Below, in pieces: positions 25,150 to 35,125 of a stretch of 64,000 bases of DNA. The stretch is taken from NCBI RefSeq assembly GCF_020541305.1, contig NZ_CP047396.1, forward strand, positions 620,001-684,000, read 5' to 3'. The notes beneath the pieces were generated by a model that ran no database searches, was not told where the DNA came from, and saw nothing but the letters and a program-made list of their open reading frames with translations. Position numbers and translations under genes: made by a program. Origin of the DNA: Candidatus Vallotiella adelgis (GTDB taxonomy: Bacteria; Pseudomonadota; Gammaproteobacteria; Burkholderiales; Burkholderiaceae). Numbering within the stretch: position 1 is the first letter of the stretch; every line of letters starts with the position of its first letter.

Positions 25150-25612
25150 ATGACGAATTGTTGCAATCACCGGCGCTACCGGTACTGCCTACGTCGCCGG
25201 TGTGCTACGTGCTCTGCGCGCGTTGAAAAACATTGAAATAGTATTTGGTTATCTCTAGTGCTAGTTAGCTCAATATTCGTCATGAATGAAGTGTTGAGTG
25301 TTTAACCCTAGAATATTGAGCACACCACGACGCAATATTGGCGCGACTCTCTCTAGTGGCTCGTTCTATATAGACGGTATGATCGAGCACCGTGTTCGAT
25401 GTAAAAGCTAGCTAGTATTGCGTATGGCCTATCCGATAATTTAATTACGCAGGCTGCCGACGATGTTACGCTGAAGGAATGACGCTAGCTCGTGCCCATG
25501 GTTCGCTAAATACTGCTAAACCCTGTGCATCGATGTAACATGATGGTAGTCACTAAAATGGGTGGCATTGTATTTCCACTGGTACTGTTGCACACGTATT
25601 AGATATATCGGA
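25150..25612 (+). pseudogene. ubiX: ubiX pseudogene (flavin prenyltransferase)
   Basis: Relic of the enzyme that makes prenylated FMN for UbiD in ubiquinone synthesis. The plus strand at 25157 reads IVAITGATGTAYVAGVLRAL, matching the family IVAITGATGAAYGVRLLEAL, then meets a stop. Further pieces follow in order: NIGATLSSGSFYIDGMI near 25333 (family DVGATIASGSFATDGMI), DNLITQAADDVTLKE (family DNLIARAADVTLKE), TKMGGIVFP at 25552 (TEMGGIVFP), and TVAHVLDI at 25583 (TVARVLDL). Stops and frame changes separate them. It follows grxD as in Burkholderia. Confidence 0.88.
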
Positions 25613-26616
25613 TGTGCAGCAGCTCGCTCGCTCGCATAATCAGGAAATTACATCCGCGTAGAATTCATGATGAGTATCATCGCATGCGCTTCTGTATTGT
25701 ATGTTATAGGGCAAGACAGCGGCGCATGCTTATATTCTTAGTATAACTGTTTTGTCAAACATATACTCTACACGCGATGCTGCATATGAATTTTCTGCAG
25801 TTATCGCTGCAGCGCCGGAGATCTTTAACTAATGTTATAGCTTTTCCTGCACACTATACAGATCAATACCTAACGCACTCAAGTGAATTAGGATACTCAC
25901 ACATCATGTCATTAAGTTGCAGCTGGCAAGCCGGAATTTCACACGCAGTTGCTCTAGTTAAAATTACAGCCCCACGGTGTTTGACTAACCATTAGAAGCA
26001 GAAGCATATAAGCTAAGAGCTTAGCCATATGCCCACATATCACATTATTTGTTACGTATTATAACGCCGCCACATATATAAAAAAGACAGCAATCTCGCG
26101 AGATGCGAGAGACGACTCTATGGCGCGTAGAGCATTATCTTTTCTAGATAGCTCATGTAGATCATTACGTCTCCGACAATATGTAATAGATGTGGCCGCT
26201 CTATTATCCTGAAGCAGCAGATAGATCTGCCTATCTTATTATAGGCTTAAACTAAGCTATCGACACTTTCTAAGTCTCAGCAACTATCCCAGTATTGTGC
26301 TCATTTCTGTTGCCACTTAAGCAGATATAAATGCAGACCGTAAAAATATTCTGTACGGGTTAATCTCTAACCAGCGCGTAGCTCTCTGCTGTCTTTGACA
26401 TTGTATAGCAGGCTACTACTAGCCATTAGTGTGCGCTTTTCATAATATTGCACAGCTACAGCTGTGCAATACGACTTATTAAGGGGAGGAGATACAGTGT
26501 CGCTGTGCTGTTTTAATCTAACTACTCATGCTTACCCTCGCTGACAGCATAACGCAAGCGGCGTAGAGAGTCGACACGCGAGTCCAGCACTAATCTATGC
26601 TGATGCCTTCTCCCTC
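25613..26616. other. 1-kb gene-free gap
   Basis: Lies between the ubiX relic and the 3' end of the amino-acid permease. No recognisable gene, RNA or repeat. A 72-codon open frame at 25777 shows no family features. There is a short inverted repeat around 26451-26470 (GCACAGCTACAGCTGTGC). Confidence 0.55.
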
Positions 26617-28215
26617 CTAAATACCGACTCCGTCGAGAATTTCTTCACGTCGTTCTCGTTCGTCTAGATACGCAGTACGCCAGCCGCTAGAAACCCCCCA
26701 CTGATAGAATCCCAGCGAAATCACTGTAATAGCCGTCATGTCCCAACCATAGGGGATATATCCGAGCCCACCGAACGGTTTGCTACCGATGTACGATAGC
26801 ACGCCCATGAGAGGTAAATAAGTAACCATCCACCAGGCTGAGCGCCAATCCCTAGAGAATCCCTCCCAGCCTGCTTTAGCTTGGTAGTAAAAGAAAACCG
26901 GTAATGCAACTACCATCAGTAAGATGATTTCGCCGGTCAATGGCCATTTTGCCCAATACAAGATCAGCGATGCGCAGACGAACGCAAACGGTGCAATCAA
27001 TCCCATGCCCGGAATGCGCAGCGGTCGTGCTATGTCCCCACTGGTACGGCGCAGAGCCATCAAACTGATTGGTCCTGTTAGATATGAGATTACCGTGGCA
27101 ACCGAGATTACCGCAGCTAGCGAACTCCAGCCACGGAAAAAGAACAAAAAGATGAAGGACACAATAAGGTTGAACCACATTGCAGGCCGCGGCACTCGAT
27201 AGAGTGGATGCACATTACTGAAAATCTTAGGCAAAGTATTGTTACGCTCCATCGCGTAGATCATCCGAGTTGTTGTCGCCATGTAGGTAGTACCTGTACC
27301 ACTAGGGCTTACAAACGCATCGACATACAGCAGCATTGCAAGCCAATTTAGATTCAGTGCAAACGCAAGCTCAGCAAACGGTGAACCGAAGTTCAGTTTG
27401 TTCCAACCCTTGACGACGTCTACAGGATTAATAGCGCCAATATATGCGATCTGTAGAAGCACATAAATAACCAGTGCGATTAGGATCGAACCGACTACAG
27501 CGAACGGTATACTCCGGTCCGGATTTCGTGCTTCGCCAGCTAGGTTTACCGGGCTCTGGAATCCATTGAATGCGAAAACAATGCCACTAGTAGCTACCGC
27601 AGTTAGCACCGCTGACCAGCCATAGGGTGCGAGCTGACCGGTTGAACTAATCGCGAAATTATCCTTATGAAAACCAGTCAAGACAAGGCCCAAGATAGTA
27701 ACACCTGGGATCAAAAACTTGAAGATCGTAATTGCAGAATTAGCATGCGCGAATAGCTCTACGCCCCAATAGTTTAAGAGAAAGTATACAACTACGAGCA
27801 CAGCGGACAGCAAGAGCCCCGGTAAGGTAAGCTCGCCCTGTACAAATAGCGTATGAGTCCAATCATAAGGCCACGAGCTCATATATTGAATCGATGCCTC
27901 TGCCTCGATTGGTATGACAGAAACGATGGCAATCCAGTTTGCCCACGCACTAATAAAGCCGACCAACGAACCATGGGAGTAGCGGGCATAGCGAACCATG
28001 CCGCCTGACTCGGGAAACATTGCACCCAGTTCCGCATAGGTCAGAGCGATCGCGAGAATTACCACTGCTCCAATCACCCACGCAATAATTGCCGCAGGCC
28101 CTGCAATTTTTGCCGCCTTCCAGGCTCCGAAAAGCCAGCCTGACCCGATGATCGAGCCTAAGCCGGTCAACATCAGCGCGAATGGGCTGATGTTTCGCTT
28201 CATCGAACTATTCAC
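26617..28215 (-). CDS. APC-family amino-acid permease (aspartate/proton symporter type)
   Basis: Inner-membrane secondary transporter of about 532 residues with roughly 12-14 hydrophobic segments. It opens with the APC signature MLTGLGSIIGSGWLFG in helix 1. Helix 2 ends TYAELGAMFPESGG, and FAFNGFQSPVNLAGEARNPD is the family helix 6 region. General similarity is to the aspartate:proton symporter group, but substrate cannot be read from sequence. GTG at 28215 is chosen because AGGAGA lies 4 bp before it. An ATG at 28203 (MKRNISPF) is possible, and an in-frame start at 28257 is less likely. It is the only transporter in the window and may be a host-symbiont exchange route. Confidence 0.85.
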   Translation of the reverse strand: MNSSMKRNISPFALMLTGLGSIIGSGWLFGAWKAAKIAGPAAIIAWVIGAVVILAIALTYAELGAMFPESGGMVRYARYSHGSLVGFISAWANWIAIVSVIPIEAEASIQYMSSWPYDWTHTLFVQGELTLPGLLLSAVLVVVYFLLNYWGVELFAHANSAITIFKFLIPGVTILGLVLTGFHKDNFAISSTGQLAPYGWSAVLTAVATSGIVFAFNGFQSPVNLAGEARNPDRSIPFAVVGSILIALVIYVLLQIAYIGAINPVDVVKGWNKLNFGSPFAELAFALNLNWLAMLLYVDAFVSPSGTGTTYMATTTRMIYAMERNNTLPKIFSNVHPLYRVPRPAMWFNLIVSFIFLFFFRGWSSLAAVISVATVISYLTGPISLMALRRTSGDIARPLRIPGMGLIAPFAFVCASLILYWAKWPLTGEIILLMVVALPVFFYYQAKAGWEGFSRDWRSAWWMVTYLPLMGVLSYIGSKPFGGLGYIPYGWDMTAITVISLGFYQWGVSSGWRTAYLDERERREEILDGVGI

Positions 28216-28764
28216 AACATCTCCTAGAAACATGAGCGCGCTTTGCCGATGTACCATTTTCGGCTGGCACGTCTCGGTGAATACGCCTCACACGTTAGTT
28301 GTAACCAGCGCGAAGTTTAACGGTAGCACCTTAAACTGGCTGATTAGCTGCGAATCAGAAGAACACGGGGGCAACTTAATAAGCATAAAATCAAGCCATG
28401 TGAGCTGCCCTAATCAGCCAAACATTAATTAACACAAACCACCAGATAGTGGTAAAAACAAGGTTTAAGCCAATTTAATGGTGATGCAGGCTATTACAGG
28501 GGAACAAGGTGGCAAGACTCGATCCAAGCCGGATCTAATTAGATCGCATCCGGACAACCACCGAGTGTACGAAAAAAGCATTGGCCGGGCCTGATTTTCG
28601 CAATACAATGATATATGTAGAATTTCAAGCGGCGAGTGTTGATGGTTGTTCATCTTTATATAATCTTCCGTGACGGTACTTCGGCTGTTTCTCTCACCCC
28701 CTTCCTTGATTTTTGTATGCTATCGGGCCCTCTCAGCCCTCATTAATTTTTAAGGATTTGTTTT
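28216..28764. other. Intergenic region between permease and cold-shock gene
   Basis: About 550 bp between divergent genes, which must contain both promoters. Near 28535 GATCTAATTAGATC is a 14-bp palindrome that could be an operator. The 100 bp before the csp start are pyrimidine-rich, as often seen in cold-shock leaders. No gene recognised. Confidence 0.45.
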
Positions 28765-28965
28765 GTGGAAACCGGAACCGTCAAGTGGTTCAACGACGCT
28801 AAAGGTTTTGGTTTCATTACGCCGAACAGCGGTGGTGAAGACATGTCGCATTTTTCCGAAATTCGCATGGATAGCTTTCAGACTCTTCAAGAAAACCAAA
28901 AAGTCATATACAAGGTCCAGACGAACCCAAAAGGTAAGCAAGCAGCAAATATTCGAGGGGCATAG
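28765..28965 (+). CDS. cspA: Cold-shock domain protein with altered RNP2 motif
   Basis: Small single-strand nucleic-acid chaperone of 66 residues with a single five-strand OB-fold. RNP1 KGFGFI (residues 13-18) is intact within TVKWFNDAKGFGFITP. RNP2, normally (L/V)F(A/V)HF, reads DMSHF, so a codon is missing and the aromatic Phe that stacks on bases is gone. The rest, LQENQKVIYKVQTNPKGKQA, is normal for Burkholderia CspA. The start is GTG at 28765 with AAGGA 8 bp upstream. The protein may still fold, but nucleic-acid binding should be weaker. Whether this is an early pseudogene or a tolerated variant cannot be told from the sequence. Confidence 0.88.
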   Translation: METGTVKWFNDAKGFGFITPNSGGEDMSHFSEIRMDSFQTLQENQKVIYKVQTNPKGKQAANIRGA

Positions 28966-29408
28966 CCCCATGTCTGTCTAACGCGATATATCATGGCTTC
29001 TCCCCGAATTCTATGCGCGCGTACTGTTGATAAACTCTACGTTATAAAGAGCGTGTTTTGAGGCGTTTTTTAGTCGACCGCAATTTTTATCTAGTGTACG
29101 CGTTAATTAAGAAAAAACCGCGTGTAGATCACAAGTTCAGTAGTAATTTCAGCGGCTTTCATCCTAACTCAGCTTTGAGTATTGTATCGCTACTGCAGTT
29201 ATACCAATAGCAGCATGCTCAACTGGATATTACATCACTAAGACAAAATAAGCAGTTCGAGCATAGCACTGCAAATAAATTGCGACGTATAAATTACAGC
29301 ACTGCTCAGCATATCAAACACAATAATTAGTTGGCAAGCCGAGTTGCTATTCGACCAGATGATGACTGGACTGAAATCGGACGCCCGTTCCCAGAGGGCT
29401 ATTTTAGC

Positions 29409-29439
29409 TGACTCAGTCGACGCGAGCTCGACTGAGTCA
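29409..29439. repeat. 12-bp perfect hairpin
   Basis: Arms TGACTCAGTCGA and TCGACTGAGTCA with a 7-nt loop, isolated in gene-free DNA more than 400 bp after cspA. No T-run on either side. Possibly a relic terminator or a protein-binding inverted repeat. Confidence 0.45.
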
Positions 29440-31157
29440 TTGAGTTAGTTACTGAAACTGCTCTAATATACGCAAGTAATTAATTTCATGAATCCAGCTA
29501 GCTTTAAATAAAATGAGCTGCACTACAGGTTATCTCAGAGCTTGCCAGCTGACTTAAGCTGGATGTCTATCTGAAAGTAAACGGTAATCAACCAGCGTTG
29601 ACTGGGTATTCTACTCTTCTCATCAGTTCGCTTGACTAGGCGGAATAAAACCCTGCTCATTTACAGAGACTTCTTACTCTGACTCCATAGGCCGACACAT
29701 TACTTAAAAATCGGCACCGAACTGCAACAACGGTTGGACTAGTTTTAACTCTAACGTTTTCTCGCATGCAATATTATTACTTTTAAGCCGCTACTCCCCA
29801 ATTATCTTATCGGATCGAGGCAAGTTCTGCATTAGACATACTACTTTCCGCTAGAAAGCATTCATATGCTATTGAAGGGCACATCAGTAATCTTTGATTA
29901 AAAATTGCTCACACTATCTTTGTTAATAAAAGGTTTCAGCGAGAAACCTCCCCGCATTGAATCTACGTGCCCACATTCAGCTAGCTAACTACATTATTAA
30001 GATTGCATAAAAATATGTTGTAAATTGAGTCGTGCATATACAATCGGTTTATGCACATGTCAATCTCACAGAATCACAATATCTTAAAACAACATCGTGG
30101 TCCACGTCCTTTTTTTAAAGCCGCATCTTTACATATGATGAATATTTCCGTGCTGACTACCTCGGAGCCCAGTACAAAATACTTTCCAACAACCGGATTA
30201 AACATTATTATCACGATCATCCCCTTCCAATCCATCATGATTATGCTTAGCTGTACACAGTTGGCATGTCAGAACTGAACTAAATGCATGCCTCAAGCAG
30301 GGGCGTCGCAGGCCGCACAGATATAATAGTTTCCCGTGTCTTGTGACTCCCATATCTTGTTACTGTTGCTTACCAACATAGAACCCACTTTGCGCAGAAT
30401 CATGACTAGTAGGTAGAGTTTCAGAGTATGGTCATTATATAAGCCTACCTAGGCTCGCTTTTGCAGTGCAACAAGCCTTTTTTTGCTAGCGAGTCCCGCT
30501 AGCATGTCGCCACTCACACACTTATCTTCTTTTTATAGCTAGCGGAGAAAAATACCACACAGCCAATCTCGCTTTTGCTTAGGCAGTTGATTTTTGCTGT
30601 TAGGCTCTTATGAAAGTGGTGCGATTATCTTGCATTGGATAGCAAGAGTATACTAGTATAGTATTGTCGAAGAGCATACTGTATTTGTTTTAGTCTACCA
30701 CGTGAGTTGTGTGAGCTGTCCTACGTAATCACGCGATGAGTTTCATCCTATCTTTTTAGTGAAAAGATCTAATAGCTAGACTAGAAATACTAAGCTTTTC
30801 TTTAATTATTAATTAACCCGTTATACAACAAGCCTAAGTAAAAAAATATACGCATCATAGAGGTGCTCTATTTAATAAACAACACTTGCTTTATACTATT
30901 CGGGGGAATAGTTATGTTGATTAGACTTGAAAAAAATAATGACAAAAGAGCTCCCTAGATGTAATCATACTCTCTGTACTTGATCGATAGACTAGCCATG
31001 TATTTAAATTAATCATGTATTATACGGTACATTATAGAGTACACTACATTACCAAAATAAGATAACAGACGCTGTGAACCCAAATAACAGGTCTAGTGCA
31101 TAGAGATAGATTCCAGATCCATACGTTCGAATAATTTAGTATTTCCTTTCGACTTAA

Positions 31158-31189
31158 ATTATATTAATAATAATTATTATTAATATAAT
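31158..31189. repeat. 32-bp perfect AT-only palindrome
   Basis: Two 16-bp arms (31158-31173 and 31174-31189) with no loop, made only of A and T. Local AT content is high, so some chance contribution is expected, but a 16-bp uninterrupted arm is long. It could extrude as a cruciform. It lies about 240 bp beyond tRNA-Thr. Confidence 0.6.
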
Positions 31190-31425
31190 AATACATGGTT
31201 TTATGTTTTACATAAACCTCTATGTTATGTTTTATATATACTTTATTATATAAATAATAGAAAATATTTAAACATGATTTATCTATACTACATTACTCTA
31301 TTTTTAGAGTACCAAGCAATATATAGTCATGTTTAATATAAAGTTAATATAGATTTTCTATTAAAAATAAATAATGTGACGCGAGTATTTTATTTATTTG
31401 TTTAGGAGTACCTGCGTTAATACAG

Positions 31426-31501
31426 TGGTGCCGGCTGCAGGACTCGAACCAGCTACCTGTTGATTACAAATCAACTGCTCTACCAGATGAGCTAAGCCGG
31501 C
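31426..31501 (-). tRNA. tRNA-Thr (TGT anticodon)
   Basis: 76 nt with an encoded CCA end. The acceptor strand is GCCGGCTTAGCTC with matching GCCGGC, the anticodon loop is TTTGTAA (TGT), and the T-arm is GGTTCGAGTCC. It lies 42 bp past the sspB stop on the same strand, as in Burkholderia, so it may be transcribed with sspAB. Confidence 0.96.
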
Positions 31502-31543
31502 ATAATGTATGACTATACTACAGTCTCGTTACCTAAGAAAAGG

Positions 31544-32125
31544 TCACTTGATTACTTTTAAGTGCTTTCTCCTCCCGTTTTTTTGACAGTTATCTGCAGC
31601 AGTTTTGTTATCTAGGTGCGGCACGTTCTTTCTTTGTACTTCTTTGTTATAGAGCATAACTAGCGGCCTAACAGTTGGCTTATCGATTCTCGCCTGCTGC
31701 AGCGTTTGCTCACGCAGCATATGTTGTTTTACCTGCGACGGTATATTACCGTGTATCTTATCTGGCGCGGGCGCCTCGAATTTCAGCCTATTTTGCATTG
31801 ACTCATTCGGAATTTTTTGGACTGAGAACGCCATTCCCTGCCCGTTTTCGCTAGCATAAATTGCGAGAATATTAGCTACCGGAACCTCGATGGTATTCGG
31901 TGTTCCAGAAAAACGTGCGAGGAATTTTATTACGTCATTACCCATTTGTAACTGGCTGATCGAATCACAGCTAATGTTGAGAACAATTTCGCTATTACGC
32001 ACAAACTTCTGGGGTACGCGTGTGTAATTGTCGACTTTAACTGCGATATGCGGTGTAAATCTATTATCTATGCACCACGAATAGATTGCCCGCAATAAAT
32101 AGGGTTTAGTGGGAATCTCTTGCAT
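31544..32125 (-). CDS. sspB: ClpXP adaptor SspB
   Basis: Adaptor that delivers ssrA-tagged proteins to the ClpXP protease. From the ATG at 32125 the product is MQEIPTKPYLLRAIYSWC..., as in Burkholderia. Earlier in-frame codons (to 32152) are not conserved and were dropped. The substrate-binding core includes TPHIAVKVDN near residue 24, NSEIVLNIS, IKFLARFSG, and VANILAIYASENGQGMAF near 88. The C-terminal ~85 residues are long, charged and divergent. The usual short C-terminal ClpX-binding peptide cannot be recognised with confidence. SspA ends 73 bp upstream, so the pair is an operon. Confidence 0.92.
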   Translation of the reverse strand: MQEIPTKPYLLRAIYSWCIDNRFTPHIAVKVDNYTRVPQKFVRNSEIVLNISCDSISQLQMGNDVIKFLARFSGTPNTIEVPVANILAIYASENGQGMAFSVQKIPNESMQNRLKFEAPAPDKIHGNIPSQVKQHMLREQTLQQARIDKPTVRPLVMLYNKEVQRKNVPHLDNKTAADNCQKNGRRKHLKVIK

Positions 32126-32198
32126 GATTTTTCTTAAAACAACTGTAGGCACTATTTCTAGAAGACGGTTGTGATTAGATACGCGATGCTACTGGCGC

Positions 32199-32972
32199 TT
32201 AACGGTGCATCACTTTCTCGGATGGCGTCAACGCCTCAATATAGGCGGACCGGCTAAAAATTCGCTCTGCATACTTCATCAGTGATGCCGTATTCTTGGA
32301 TAGCTCTATGCCATAATAATCAAGACGCCACAACAGTGGCGCGATCGCGACGTCAAGCATCGAGAACTCTTCACCAAGCATGTACTTATTTTTAACAAAA
32401 AGCGGCGCCAATTGTGTTAGCCGGTCTCGGATTGCTGCGCGAGCTAGTACATTCGCCCTCTCAGCTGTCTTTCCCCTCTCAGCTGTCTTTCCCCTCTCAG
32501 CTGTCTTTCCCCTCTCAGCTGTCTTTCCCCTCTCAGCTGTCTTTCCCCTCTCAGCTGTCTTTCCCCTCTCAGCTGTCTTTCCCCTCTCAGCTGTCTTTCC
32601 CCTCTCAGCTGTCTTTCCCCTCTCAGCTGTCTTTCCCCTCTCATTCTCGAGCATACCAACATGTATAAACAGCTCTTTCTCAAAATTGAGAAGAAACAGC
32701 CGCGCACGAGCCCGCTGGACTGGATCGGCAGGCATTAATTGAGGATGGGGAAATCGCTCATCAATATACTCGTTAATAATGTTCGATTCGTAAAGAATTA
32801 AATCTCGTTCCACGAGGATCGGAACCTGTCCATAGGGATTCATTACAGAAATATCTTCTGGTTTATTAAACAGGTCCACATCTCGGATCTCGAAATCCAT
32901 ACCTTTTTCAAACAGCACTAACCGGCAACGCTGGGAGAATGGACAAGTAGTACCAGAATACAAAACCATCAT
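32199..32972 (-). CDS. sspA: Stringent starvation protein A with a ten-copy repeat insertion
   Basis: Glutathione-S-transferase-fold protein that binds RNA polymerase and promotes starvation and acid-stress transcription. The thioredoxin-like N-terminal domain (MMVLYSGTTCPFSQRCRLVL, then NPYGQVPILVERDLILYES) and the helical C-terminal domain (AIRDRLTQLAPLFVKNKYML and then DVAIAPLLWRLDYYG) are Burkholderia-like. Between them, ten perfect copies of an 18-bp unit encode ERGKTA repeated ten times, making 257 residues instead of about 203. In relatives this linker contains a single ENEKGKAAEK, the likely seed. The ATG at 32972 is chosen because AGGA lies 8 bp upstream and the family begins MMVLYSG. 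The reading frame is open throughout. Confidence 0.93.
   Translation of the reverse strand: MMVLYSGTTCPFSQRCRLVLFEKGMDFEIRDVDLFNKPEDISVMNPYGQVPILVERDLILYESNIINEYIDERFPHPQLMPADPVQRARARLFLLNFEKELFIHVGMLENERGKTAERGKTAERGKTAERGKTAERGKTAERGKTAERGKTAERGKTAERGKTAERGKTAERANVLARAAIRDRLTQLAPLFVKNKYMLGEEFSMLDVAIAPLLWRLDYYGIELSKNTASLMKYAERIFSRSAYIEALTPSEKVMHR
32461..32640. repeat. 18-bp unit x 10 perfect tandem repeat inside sspA
   Basis: 180 bp made of ten identical copies of TCAGCTGTCTTTCCCCTC (plus strand), with part of another copy on the left flank. There is no mismatch between copies, so the array is recent or homogenised. The unit is a multiple of three and adds six residues per copy, so length changes keep sspA in frame. 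Confidence 0.99.
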
Positions 32973-35125
32973 TCTTACTTTCCTCAAAAAAACTGCAGGG
33001 CAAGCATCAAGAAAACCGCTCTATTCCGGCTTTCTTCACCGCTATCCCTGTACTGCATAGAGGCGTGTTTACTTGATATCTTGCACGGCGTAACAGGATG
33101 AACAAACCGAGACACTAACAAACCGAGAAACAGCCGCGCTCGCGCGTCTTATATAGCAACACTGACACTCATACAGCATGAAAAATAAAGTCAGCGCGAA
33201 ACGCATCATAGTCTATCGGCGCAAGTATTCTATTAGTTACCTAGGTAAAACTGCATGTATGACTTCATTGTTTTTACCTTTATGTTTAATCAATTTAACG
33301 TCACACACTCTTTTATAGTTGCTACTCTGTATAGAATAATTCAGATATTCTGAAACGCCAGATGGTTCCGCTAAATTGACTGCATCGAGTGCCAGTAGAA
33401 CGTATTAAATTACCCTGTACGATTAATATCGGTTGGGAACATCAGAACAATTATTCTGATATCAATCTTACCTTTACCTAATAGCGGGTTGCCCTTAATA
33501 ACCCTCCGATAAATACAGATCGACTGCAGTCCGCAATAGCGAAAGTATGTTGCAATACAGCAACTCAAAAGGCACTTTTTAAAAAAATTAAGCGCTATGT
33601 TGTAGCAAAACTAGGTAGTTAGTATGAGCTACAGCACCGCTGAGAACAAATATTTCTTTTGGTACCATGCTTAATATAGCTAGTAGCTGTGCATAAATCA
33701 TTTCTTCATCGGTATTCTCCGTTCGCGTGGGATTCAAGAGCCCAATACAGCTCTTGAAAGAGGCGTGTATTTTATATGTTTCTTAAATCCGAATCGATGG
33801 ATCCAGAGTGCAATGTTGGAAAAGAATATGAAATGTACTGGGCGTGTATAAGCTTACATAATTACAGTCTTAGCCAACAACAGAGATCAATGCCAAGCAA
33901 AGTTAGTCCTGTCTTGTTACGCACTTAAATCAGATTAAGCAACTTGACAAAATCATTACAATACAAACTTAATAGTTTGCCCTGGTTTCATATAGTATCG
34001 CGTGCAATATAATGAAATACAAGGTCGGTGTAATATCGAGCACTGTCTTCAGTAGGTCGGGCAGTAAAGAGAAACTCTTCTCAAAGAAAGAGCCACCCCT
34101 TCTAGGGTGTGAATAAGATGATTTTGCACAATACGAAGACAAAAATTCAGATGCTAAAGAAGCCTTATGTTAAGTAGTATGGATAAAACACGATACCAGC
34201 ATAAGTAGAATTCTATTTCGTTTTTCTATGTCTTAATCTCGATGCCATCATAGTTTAGCGGATAGCGCATTGATCGGAAAAATAATTTCCGATAACTGAT
34301 GCACTGCAGAACAAGATTATCTGTACAGCAATAGATATTCGGAGAATATTTCTGGAATCAGAAACAAGAAGATAGAAAAACTAATAGAACAACTCGCTCC
34401 TTTAGACTTATCCGCATGCGAGTTTCTGGCCATCTTAAACATGAACAGTGCTACATCGCAGTGGGGTTTTAAAATATGCGGACTAGCCCATGCAATATCG
34501 AGTATCGAGTCGTAGCATAGAAACGGTCAATGCACCGGCCGGGCAACACCCAGTCACCGGTAAGTAGAATTTAATCAGTATTGATAGCCTTGGATGGCAT
34601 CTTCTCATTAGAATTCATGAGACGTATAAGCTTGCTGGGCTATGTATCCCAGCTGTACTGATCTTGTTGTACTATTTCTTAGTCAGCTCACATATGCTGC
34701 TGATACATATGCCATGCTGTGCCCTGCAGCTAAGATGGGTAGTTATAGTCATCAGATAATTATATGCAACGCTCACTCAGGGGTATTATTAGCTTATATA
34801 GTTAAATTCGATAGCATGGCGATGAAACTGAGATTATCATACCGCCCAACCAGTGAATCCTCACATAGAGTGGCACGTTTTTATTTACTTATATGCGCAG
34901 TATTTGGCGGACAGTAATAGGCTAACAAGTTGTTGTTCTTCTGACTTAGTACTTTTGTCTCCTAATTTTCACAGGTCTCGTTTTTCTGGAAAATACTACT
35001 GATGAAGAAGTATGTCCTCATAATCGACCCTTTGGAAACGCCACGCGAGCGGTTATGCCAGAGATAATTATCTCGATCCGGTAACAGCTCTCTTACTTTT
35101 CTTGACGCAAGTCCTATAGGTTCAA
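32973..35125. other. 2.15-kb gene-free stretch between sspA and the protease gene
   Basis: In Burkholderia petA, petB and petC (cytochrome bc1) lie immediately upstream of sspA (from memory). Here no such gene is present, and I could not align cytochrome or Rieske motifs by eye. A 91-codon frame at 34642 is unassigned. ATCGGAAA/TTTCCGAT near 34273 forms an 8-bp hairpin in a tRNA-like sequence that does not fold as a tRNA. Confidence 0.55.

Larger units (their letters stand above)
28966..31425. other. 2.5-kb gene-free stretch with hairpin and AT palindrome
   Basis: No intact gene or recognisable remnant. The left half has ordinary composition. The right half, from about 30770, is very AT-rich. 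Two structural features inside it, a hairpin at 29409-29439 and a palindrome at 31158-31189, are listed separately. A 75-codon frame at 30051 has no family features. Confidence 0.6.

Noticed and set aside
32461-32640. Array considered as a CRISPR or a regulatory iteron set.
   Set aside because: No spacers, unit of 18 bp with perfect head-to-tail copies, and located inside a conserved gene in frame.
32380-32742. Plus-strand frames through the sspA repeat encoding repeated SQLSFP or similar hexapeptides.
   Set aside because: Every frame of a stop-free 18-bp repeat stays open. The minus frame is SspA with conserved flanks, so these are antisense artefacts.
34248-34310. tRNA-like sequence with TAGTTTAGCGGATAGCGC resembling a D-arm.
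   Set aside because: No acceptor pairing, no anticodon arm of normal size and no T-arm; only an 8-bp hairpin follows.
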